Source: Cunninghamia lanceolata
Lineage: Eukaryota; Streptophyta; Pinopsida; Cupressales; Cupressaceae
Reading direction: 5' to 3'
Length of the DNA stretch: 64,000 nucleotides
Assembly: GCA_027924645.1 (NCBI GenBank)
Contig: BSBN01001751.1
Coordinates: 868,001-932,000 of the forward strand
Shown: one piece after another, positions 56,275 to 64,000 of the stretch
How the letters are laid out: the number at the start of each line of letters is the position of its first letter
Position numbering within the stretch: position 1 is the stretch's first letter
Made by a program: the position numbers and the translations under genes
Notes under the pieces: model-generated
What the model was told of the DNA's origin: nothing
The model's input: the letters and a program-made list of their open reading frames with translations, nothing else
The model's database searches: none

Positions 56275-57310
56275 AATGCATACAATTCAAATAACGCCCT
56301 TTTTCCCGTTTAATTTTGCATTTCAAACTTTGTATGCATTATTTCCCATATCCGCTCTCTTTGCATTTCACATTTTGTATATTTATTTATATATCACTAT
56401 GTATATTTCGTTTATACAATCCCCAAGACATACAAACTTAGATCTATGCGGGTTTATAAAACATATTGCACTTTATTTCACTTCCCACCTTGTACTTAAC
56501 TTTTGTATTCTGTAATGTTTATCTGATACATACATTCGAACATACAAAAGCAGAATTGAAATTTGTATCCACTTCATTTTGATTTCATATCAATTCCAAC
56601 ATTGTATCCTTAGCCCTTTTGTACATCGTATTTATCCGACACATACAACTTAACATACATACAAAACGTGGACCTTAGTTAGTTTATACATCATATTTAA
56701 ATCACTATCGAGTCCACTTTTGCATATGTTAATGTATATTACCTCTTGAATATCATGTTATTATGCATAATACATAATACATATACAAACATGATCAGAC
56801 CTCAATTTACTATGAACCATATTCTAATTGTTGTCGGGTCCGCCTTTGCACTTTAAACTTTGTATATTATCTTATGCATATTGAATGCGTCCCACGATAA
56901 TGCAATCTATGGGGACCTGCCACACATTAAATTGCTTTTCACTTCTTTTTGAAATCCACCAATGCATCTCCATTTTAAATGCAAACATTTATACATACAG
57001 ATAACTCTTAACATTCATTTGGACTTCGACTTTAATAAACCCAATTGTATATTTCTTTCGGGTTCAGTTTTGTATGTTCGCCCATTTGTATATTGAAGAC
57101 ATGCTTTTAAACATACAATACAAGACTGAACTGCAAGTGCGAATGTCAATGCTTTATCCATTTAACCTCTGAACCTAATCGGGTCCACCCTTGCATCTTA
57201 AAGTTTGTACATTTAAAATGTATATGCAAAGGACGAGATACAAAACCTGATTATACTCTAATACAACACTGTTCTAGCATCTCACATGCAAATAAATTTG
57301 TACATGACAT
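56275..57310. repeat. TTGTAT / ATACAA motif region in TE-F LTR
   Basis: Many TTGTAT, TGTATATT and ATACAA words, less dense and less often paired than in TE-C but in the same LTR position, upstream of the ORF on the sense strand. Confidence 0.65.
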
Positions 57311-57574
57311 ACAAATTTAACTTAACACTGTATTTCCTCAAAACCTTCATACTTCACAAAATACTAGGAATTTCTAGATGGTTCAAAAAACAACCCTTAA
57401 TCATTTTTCAAACAGAATTCACTAGTACTTCCTGTTTTCCTTAAGACTGGGTATTTTTTGATTTTCAAGCATTTCTCACAATACTTACCCTTTTCCTTTA
57501 CCACTAAGCAAACCAGGCCACAACAAAACAAAAGCAAATAGGGTTCTCATTTTTCTAAAGGGTAAAATGGGGCA

Positions 57575-57593
57575 TGTTGTGAACATCACAACA
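57575..57593. repeat. 19-bp terminal palindrome of the TE-F LTR
   Basis: TGTTGTGAACATCACAACA, identical to 9375-9393 and 20470-20488. Confidence 0.95.
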
Positions 57594-57834
57594 CTATCTT
57601 GTGTGACAGTACAAGTTCCATCAATATTTCCAAGAATCCAGTGATGCATTCTAGAACCAAGCATATAGCAACCAAATATCACTTCTTAAGAGAGAAGGTT
57701 GCAGAGAAGTAAGGCTAGATTATGTGCCAACTAAGGATCAGATTGCAGACATTTTCACAAAGGCTCTTGCAAAGGACATTTTTGAAGATCTTTGGCAAAT
57801 GTTAGGGGTAATTGCCCCTCCTTCTTCTTGCTAA
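57594..57834 (+). pseudogene. Copia RNase H, C-terminal end
   Basis: Reads 'CDSTSSINISKNPVMHSRTKHI', then 'YHFLREKVAEK', then, after a small frame break near 57709, 'VRLDYVPTKDQIADIFTKALAK' and 'LGVIAPPSSC' stop. This is the hallmark end of Ty1/copia polyproteins. Only about 80 codons remain. TE-F is inserted immediately before the first Cys. Confidence 0.92.
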
Positions 57835-58108
57835 GATGCATAGTGATGCATCTGTCTAGGGGGAGTTCATGCTATATCTTTTTCCAAAACTGATGGTGGC
57901 TACCTCTTAGGGGAGCAGGTAGTGGTTGATGATGATATGGGGAGCTTTTAAGAAGTATCTAGACATATGGTTGCTGATAAAAGGGAGAAAATGAGCAGGT
58001 GGTGGTTGTTGATGAACAGATATTGGATGCCCTTTATCCTTGATGTCAAAGGGGAAGAGTAAGCAGATATGTGTTTCCATCAATGCCAAAGGGGGAGATT
58101 TTTACACA
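57835..58108 (+). other. Copia 3' untranslated region and purine tracts
   Basis: No gene. Purine-rich words TCTAGGGGGAG (about 57857) and CCAAAGGGGGAGA (about 58085-58097) are candidate polypurine tracts. Confidence 0.55.
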
Positions 58109-58818
58109 TGATATTGATGGCAACATTGTCATAAGGATGAGAGAAATTGCTAAGGTTGTTGTCATTGATGTCAACACTATCATGAAAGTAAGATACAGTT
58201 CATGATTGGATGTCATGTTCCTAAAGAAGATAAAGCTCATGATTGGATGTCATGTTCCTAAAGAAGATGTAGTTCATGCTTGGATGTCATGCCCTGATTA
58301 GTACAGAGTTGAGTTTGAAGCAAAATTAATATGGGAATTAAAAGCACTAAGAGTATCAGATGTGTCGAAGCATGTTATATGATCTATCCTACTAATCCTA
58401 AGTTGTATGTGTGGATACAAAGAAGATTTGGGCTCCGAGAGTTGGTGATAGTGTCTGTTTTAGGATAACTACCTTTAAAAGATTGTCTGGGAGATTACTT
58501 TGCATTTTTGTTCTATTGATGTTGAGCTTCTGCGATTTGAAACATAGCTTCATATAGTGTCATACTATGTAGTTCCAAGTTTCATGATGCTTCGATCATC
58601 GGAAGGATGTTTCCATGTTGACAGTTTGAAGAAAGGGTTGGTTCTATGAAGGTGTTTAACGGCAGGGTAATGGAATGCTCCGTATTCCTCCACATTTGTA
58701 GATATAACTATGTGGTATTGGAATTGTGTTAAGAAGGAAATAATGATGTTACTTCCAAGATTTTAGATCATATTTCCTTCCACTGAGAAAGTTATGTGTG
58801 ATTTTGGGTCGCTCAACA
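58109..58818 (+). repeat. Copia 3' LTR (provisional)
   Basis: Starts TGATATTGATGG soon after a good purine tract and ends CTCAACA. At 58197-58292 it contains a 37-bp unit (CATGATTGGATGTCATGTTC with CTAAAGAAGAT) about 2.5 times. No partner in the window, so the limits are inferred. Confidence 0.5.
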
Positions 58819-60547
58819 AAAAGTAGCTGAACAGCACAGAGAAATGCTACAAAAAGTTAGAGTTGAAAACAAGCTAGACTCTGATGTCATTAGCTCTCAG
58901 TTAACAAACTATAATATAAATATTAAACATACTAAGGCTAAAATAGATATGGTATAGCAAGACATTCAACGTGTGTTTGAAAATCACATGCTGTTAAAAG
59001 ATTCCATAACCCAAGAATCTACAGACATACAGTCAGTAATCCTGACACTCAAACAATCTTAGTCACAATATACAAAAGTGTTAAATTTTCCTTCTAGTGC
59101 AAAAGGATACTTACAGGCACAATATGAGGGTCCCAAGCTTTCTGTTGTTGTCAAACAGCCTGTAATTGAAAAGGTGTATGATCCTTCTACTGGTAATTTA
59201 AGGAACACCACGGATGATGAAAAAGCCAAAGGTAAATTCCAGATGGCCCGTGGAAATGGAACTAATCCTAATGGTTCCAACCCAGTAGATCCATTTAAGA
59301 ACATCTAGTCTTACAAAGCTGACACTCCTCCTCTAGTGAATTTTGATAATTTTGAGGATGTTGAGAATATGAGAGGCATTGATGCCATGTGCGCCTGGAT
59401 CACCAATTACATGGCCACAAATGTAGGAGTTGATGAAGCTCAGGTGATCAAGCAAGCCCTCAACTCAATGACTGGAGTTGTACGAAATGTATGGGATCAA
59501 CTTGAAGACACCTTCAGAGAAAACCTGATTGCCCGAGGTACTGATCAGGTTTGTGCATAGTTGACACGTCTGTTCATTGGAAGAATAGATACAAGAGAGA
59601 AACTTGCCTATAATAAGTTTGTAAGAGGCAATTGTAAAGATTTGAAGTATTTCAAAGAATACTGCGAAGAGCAGTATAAGAATTTTTATCAGTCTAGACA
59701 TGAACAGAACCATGAGTTTATGTTCACAACATTTCTGAAAAGCTTTGGTGATGTGGTAGGAGAATTCTACCATAAAAGAGTTCTTGAAAATTTGGTAACT
59801 GAAAATATTGAAATGAAAGAATTAACATTTCCTCAACTAGTACAGTTTCTGACAGAGATTAATGAAGAAATCTGTCAAGAATCAAAGAAGAGGAAGGAAA
59901 TGAAAAGGGTAAAGCCTTTACTCTCTGCATCAGCGTATTACCAAATTATGCCATCTAACCAGTTTCCTTAAAAGAGTAAATCTTCTTGTTATTCATGTTC
60001 TAAATCAGACAGATCTAATAAGTCTTACTACAAGAAGAAAAAGAAGAAATACAGTAGGTACCCTAAAAAGAAAGGATACTTCAGGAAATGTGACAAAGGA
60101 AGCTTTGGCAAGAAATGGGAACCGACTTGTTATATCTATAAAGGAAAACATTATGCTAACAAGTGCCCAGAGCACAACAAGAAGAAAAATAAAGGTAAAG
60201 TCCAAGCTGCTAGAGCCGTAGAACTAGATGACAATGATGAATATGAATTCATCAATGAATACCCATCAGATTTAGAGGACATCATCCTTTCAGAATCATG
60301 CGAAGAATCTGATGATGATGAATATGTGTCTGCCCCAGAGCAGGCAGTTGTAAACCAAACCAAGGTTCAAGAAGAATCAGAATCATCAGATGATTCTGAA
60401 AATTTATTCTTCTGCAGAATGATGAGAAGAGACACCAAAGTAGACCTAGACAAGGTAATAGAAGAAATTGTCCAGATTGAATCTCATCTTCATAAAATGG
60501 CTATGGGCCAAGAAACTTGGAAGAAGCTGACCAACAAACTAGAATAG
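58819..60547 (+). pseudogene. Caulimovirid coat-protein region
   Basis: Coiled-coil-like start, then a capsid-like core (59336-59971) with 'MCAWITNYMATN' and 'YFKEYCEEQYKNFYQSRH'. A very Lys-rich tract (about 59980-60110) and a zinc-knuckle relic starting at Cys 60128-60130 follow; the second Cys is Tyr, leaving C-x2-Y-x3-H-x4-C. An acidic Ser/Glu/Asp-rich tail comes next. Basic tract, CCHC and acidic tail are typical of caulimovirid capsid proteins. In-frame stops: TAG 58955, 59060, 59306, 59558; TAA 59969; TAG 60545. Confidence 0.82.
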
Positions 60548-61560
60548 CTTACGGCAAAGAAACATTTTCTTCTGAGAGAAAATGAAAGGTCCACTAGGCT
60601 TCCTGCAAGAAGGACCCTGGTGCTCAATTATTCCCAGCCAGTTACACCATCAGAATTGACAGCACCAATTGCACAAAGGAGTTTAGTAGCAGCACCCTCC
60701 ACAGGAAGCATGGCAAGAAGATTGTGGCGAAGACAAAGGAAAACCTTTTTAGAAAAGGTTATTCAACAAGCACAAGCCAAGATAGCTGAGATTGATGATG
60801 AAGAGAATCTACAGCTTCTTGAGGAAATGGAGAGATCACAAGAACTGGATAAATATGTTAACCAGTTCAATACTGCTAGTTCATTCCAGTTACCTAAGCA
60901 AACTACAGTTCAGGAAGAGCAGCTTTTCTGTGAAGAAAAACCATACAATCCTCTAGTTCAACAAGGAGAGGATATTGAAAGAAGTCATGTTCTTATTCAA
61001 AATCTGGCACCTTATCTTGAAGAAGGCAACAGCAATCAACACCAGGTCAAAGCTTATCAAAGGAATAAGGTAACTACAACTTGCCCAGGTGTCATTCTAA
61101 CCATTCATATTCCAAGCATAAAAGCATATCCATTAGCATTTTTATGGGACATTGGCGCTGATGTAAATGTAGCCAGATATAATTGCTTTCCCAAAGATTT
61201 ATGGATAGAAGGATCTACTGAATTAATATTTGGAAAAGGAAAATTTGAATCCAAACTTATCTGCAAAGTCCCTATTCAATTCAGTAATGGATATATTGAT
61301 GAATTAACATTTGTCCATTATGAAGTAGATGGATATGATGATGTGATAGGAAGCAGAGCCATGCAGCACTGGGAGCTAATTACTATTGACTCTACCTTCA
61401 TCACTCTACAAGGCACTTTTCAAGTTCCTCGACTGCACCAAGATCTGGCCTTCACCACCAAAATAGAGATTCCAAAAAAGAAGAAAGAAAATAGAGTGTG
61501 GATAGCCAGACAAATTGAAGCCACTCAAGAATCACCGGAAAAGCTCAAATCAGAATTTAC
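60548..61560 (+). pseudogene. Caulimovirid linker and aspartic protease
   Basis: Part of the clean 449-codon frame 60620-61969. A Gln/Glu-rich, helical linker precedes the protease, whose active site 'FLWDIGADVNVA' starts with Asp at 61148-61150. The usual Ser/Thr after Asp is Ile. A 'GYDDVIGSRAMQHWEL' flap/end motif lies near 61330-61375. The protease would process the polyprotein. Confidence 0.8.
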
Positions 61561-62527
61561 AACTATTGTGTTGACCAAGGATCTAAAGGAGCAGAAACAG
61601 AATCTGTTCTGCAATCTACCACTGAAAAGAGACGCGGAAGGTAAAGAAGTAACTCCTAAGGCTAAGGCAAACTATTTTCTTATGAGCATGCATGAAACAA
61701 AAGTTTGCAGAAAAGAAATTGAGGAGTTAGTCAAGATGGACTTAATCCAGAGTACCAGTTCACCATTCTGTTGCCATGCCATGTATGTTCCAAAATTTGA
61801 TGAGAATGGTAATGAGCTTCTTGAAAAATGGCTAGTTGTCAATTACAAGCCGTTAAATGAATGCCTGGTTGATAACTGTCATCCTTTGCCTAGTAAAGAT
61901 CACATTTGGCAAACTATTCAAGGAAGCCATATTTATTCCAAATTTCATCTCACTAAAGGTTTTTGGTAGATTGGACTAAAAACTAAAGATTATTATAAGA
62001 CAGCATTTTTAGTACCACAAGGGCTATTTGAATGGAAAGTTCTTCCATTCGGCATCAAAACAGCACCATCTATTTTCCAGCAAAAGATGGATTTGATTTT
62101 TCACCTTTATGCTAAATTTATCCTTCTATATATTGATGACATTCTTGTTTTCAGCCAGGATATGACCCAGCATCTTGTTCATATTCAACAATTTCTGCAG
62201 GTATGACAAGAACATGGACTTGCGGTTAATCCTACCAAGTCATACTTTAGCCAAGAACAGATCATTTTTATTGGCATCAAGCTTCTCCCGAGGGGAAAAA
62301 TGGAAGCACAAGCACATATTCTGACTAGAATCCAGAATCTTCTGGGTCTAGTAAACTACATTGCTAGATTCTGTCATAAGCTTGCTAAAGACAAGCTTGA
62401 GTTAAATAAATTGTTAGGGAAGAATCCACCGCCATGGTCAGATAAGCATGATGCTATGATTTTGAGAATAAAAAATAAATGCACTGATCTTCCACCTCTG
62501 AGATTGCCAGGTGATGGTCAAAAATAG
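61561..62527 (+). pseudogene. Caulimovirid reverse transcriptase
   Basis: N-terminal 'ELVKMDLIQSTSSPFCCHAMYV', then 'WLVVNYKPLNECLVDNCHPLPSKDHIWQTI', 'YSKFHLTKGFW', 'VLPFGIKTAPSIFQQKMD', an intact YIDD box at 62129-62140 and 'LLGLVNYIARFCHKLA'. TAG at 61967 falls on the Gln expected after 'GFW', TGA is at 62204, and the frame is lost near 62525. It would have copied viral RNA to DNA. Confidence 0.88.
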
Positions 62528-62870
62528 TTGAAACTGATGCCAGTGAGGCTGCATGGGCTAGTGTTTTAAAGGAAAAAATGCCCCATGGCCAAGAAGAGAT
62601 TGTCAGATATGTTTCTAGCAGTTATACTTGTTATAAACACTTTAAAGGCTTTTTAAATGTTTGTAGCTGACAAAAGGTTCCTAATCAGAAGTGACTTCCA
62701 AAATCTGTGAGGATTCCTCAAGAAAGAATCTAAAGATAAAGTGATCAGAGGAAGATTATTAAGATGGGCTCAATTCTTAAATACTTTCGATTTTGATATT
62801 GTTCATCTTCCTGGTGCTGATAATATTTTTGCAGATTTCTTATCCAGAGAAGGTCATATCACAGCCAAGG
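62528..62870 (+). pseudogene. Caulimovirid RNase H
   Basis: After the frame change near 62525, another frame carries 'VETDASEAAWASVLKEKM' (first catalytic Asp). The original frame returns by 62741, and 'WAQFLNTFDFDIVHLPGADNIFADFLSRE' contains the final Asp. The middle (62640-62730) is badly damaged, with several stops. Confidence 0.8.
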
Positions 62871-63914
62871 TAGAGCATGATCTTCCTGTTGAAGGACCAC
62901 CTAAAAGAACTGGTAAAGTTAATGTCATCTGGGTTCGTGAACATAGATGGTATGAAAAGAGCTGTCGAGAATGGAGTACAAATCCATTTGCCATGAGAGA
63001 CTGTCATAACTTCCAGATGGCTAATGATTTCCTGTATGATAGATATAAGTGTCTAACTGCAAAACAACAGCTTATTCTTGAAAATTTATGGACTGAAAGA
63101 CCCTTCTTCGAATTCTCTACTGAAGCCGAACCAATTGACCCAGAAGTTGGCCATGTTCTCTAGAACTGGTGTGGAGACTTTGTTCTACCAATCAAGTTCT
63201 TGAATCCATTTGTACACAGGCCTGACCGATGGCTCAATGAAGAAAAGGGAAAATAATTAATCAGAGATATGTTTCAAGGTCCTTACCCTCCAGCTAACGG
63301 AATGCAGTTCAATGGTACCTCTACTTATACAGGTTGCATCTTCAAACTAACCTTTGATTCAGATACAGAAAATCTAATAAGCAGGCACATGGTTCAAACA
63401 TATGGTCCAACAGGTGCAAGAACTCAGTATCAACACTGGAGTTTTCCAAACAAACTTCGACACCTACACTCAAATCAGATGCCCATCTGGATACATACAA
63501 AAACATACTGTATGGAATCCACGGATAGTGGAGCCATGGATCAAGGCATATACAGAGCATATAAGTTAAAGGTTGTGAGTATCATCTAGAAAGAATCCGA
63601 TCCTCGGCCAACTGTCAACCCTTCATCTGTCTTACCAGAAATAACAAGATTACCTGGATGCGAACTACATGCCTCATACATGACATGTGCAAACTATGCC
63701 TTCACTCTTGATCCCAGTAATGATCCAAGATATGTTGGATACAGTGATTCCGGACCCAGTACAAGCTAATGGATGTGGCTTGTCATCCACCGAAGGAATC
63801 TATCCCTTCATGACAACAAACAGACGTGGTCCACACCACGGTAAAAGGGGAAAGCATACATGCCTAACAGTATGCACGAGATATGCTTCTCGTGATCAAA
63901 AGGCAACTTTGTAA
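62871..63914 (+). pseudogene. Caulimovirid C-terminal extension, unknown
   Basis: In the same phase as the polyprotein, about 350 codons with stops at 63161 (TAG), near 63254 (TAA) and 63587 (TAG), plus others after 63760. Segments include 'GKVNVIWVREHRWYEKSCREW', 'PTGARTQYQHWSFPNKLRH' and 'GCELHASYMTCANYAF'. I recognise no domain. It may be the C-terminal part of the polyprotein or a separate downstream product. Confidence 0.5.
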
Positions 63915-64000
63915 AAAGTAGATTCTTTAGGGGTCTTGCTAGTCCCTCTTTATTCCTTGTTCACGGGTTATTGGGATCCACCAGAGGAATCTTATCCTCA
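63915..64000. other. Sequence after the last caulimovirid reading frame
   Basis: No ORF or clear signal in the last 86 bases. Could be viral non-coding sequence. Confidence 0.4.

Larger units (their letters stand above)
47890..57593 (-). mobile_element. TE-F: Tat-like element related to TE-C, with 6.4-kb LTR (left part outside window)
   Basis: A - strand element. Its 5' LTR is 51183-57593, then a PBS-like site, gag and protease with linker, which stop at 47890 where TE-A is inserted. The second RNase H, RT, integrase and 3' LTR should lie left of the window. Gag, protease and linker align in order with TE-C, and LTR ends agree (TGTTGATG and CATCACAACA). To its right copia RNase H sequence begins at once, so it was inserted into copia. 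Confidence 0.88.
51183..57593 (-). repeat. TE-F 5' LTR (6,411 bp), with embedded ORF
   Basis: Begins TGTTGATG and ends CATCACAACA. The first about 1.1 kb and last about 1.8 kb resemble the TE-C LTR in layout and, at the ends, in sequence. The middle 3.3 kb is a coding-like segment missing from TE-C. Only one LTR copy is in the window, so its extent rests on the terminal matches to TE-C. Confidence 0.75.
57594..58818 (+). mobile_element. TE-G: 3' remnant of a Ty1/copia element
   Basis: The end of copia pol is followed by a purine-rich region and a probable 3' LTR. The left part was separated by TE-F and lies outside the window. The right limit 58818 is where caulimovirid coding sequence starts, and the preceding bases end in CA. 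Approximate. Confidence 0.7.
58819..64000 (+). mobile_element. Endogenous pararetrovirus (Caulimoviridae), partial
   Basis: A + strand viral polyprotein relic in nearly one frame: coat-protein-like region, protease, RT, RNase H and a C-terminal extension. There is no integrase, and the relic is not flanked by LTRs. That combination identifies a plant pararetrovirus integrated long ago. Most breaks are single in-frame stops, mainly TAG. The 5' part (movement protein expected in this family) is not in the window, and the 3' part runs off the edge. The genus cannot be decided here. Confidence 0.88.

Noticed and set aside
1..64000. Host protein-coding gene, tRNA or rRNA gene
   Set aside because: All coding-like stretches map to retroelements or the caulimovirid. 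No tRNA or rRNA signature was seen by eye, though a covariance-model search was not possible.

Overview
The window is plant nuclear DNA made entirely of nested retroelements. I see no host gene, tRNA, rRNA or CRISPR array. Several-kilobase LTRs, Ty3/gypsy chromovirus and Tat-like polyproteins, a Ty1/copia remnant and an endogenous caulimovirid together point to a very large, repeat-rich seed-plant genome. A gymnosperm is my best guess, but it is an inference and not proven. All coding regions are decayed by stops, frameshifts or deletions, so the gene entries are pseudogenes.

Layout, youngest inside oldest. An endogenous caulimovirid (58819-64000, + strand, running off the window) was interrupted by a Ty1/copia element (57594-58818 remains). 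The copia RNase H was interrupted by a Tat-like element, TE-F (47890-57593, - strand, one 6.4-kb LTR present). TE-F was interrupted by a + strand chromovirus, TE-A (1-1279 and 43691-47889, 5' LTR outside the window). TE-A was split between its zinc knuckle and protease by a - strand chromovirus, TE-B (1280-43685), which has about 4.9-kb LTRs and a 5-bp target duplication AAGGT. TE-B then took three insertions: TE-C (6247-20488, - strand, Tat-like, TSD CTTCC), TE-D (23991-29105, - strand, deleted Tat-like derivative, TSD GTCCT) and TE-E (35179-43486, - strand, non-autonomous gag-only derivative carrying tandem plant-mobile-domain fragments, TSD CAAGC). This gives six nested levels with exact, checkable boundaries.

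How the parts work together. Each element carries its own replication modules: PBS, gag, protease, RT, RNase H, integrase and PPT. TE-A and TE-B have the chromovirus order, with a chromodomain or chromodomain-like end. TE-C is the most interesting polyprotein. It is essentially one 6.6-kb frame ordered gag, protease, Cys/His-rich linker, second (archaeal-type) RNase H, RT, degenerate gypsy RNase H, integrase. The catalytic RNase H therefore lies before RT instead of just before integrase. TE-F is a relative of TE-C whose LTR is longer by almost exactly the length of an LTR-borne, about 1,100-codon coding-like segment.

Other signals worth attention are a dense array of TTGTAT/ATACAA motifs and hairpins in the LTRs of TE-C and TE-F, a 19-bp palindrome forming the outer LTR end of that family, a 71-bp GC-rich near-perfect palindrome inside the TE-B LTRs, dispersed TAGCGC motifs in TE-E, and mutation patterns (Gln codon to TAG, and loss of the second RT Asp at a CpG) that look like decay driven by DNA methylation.
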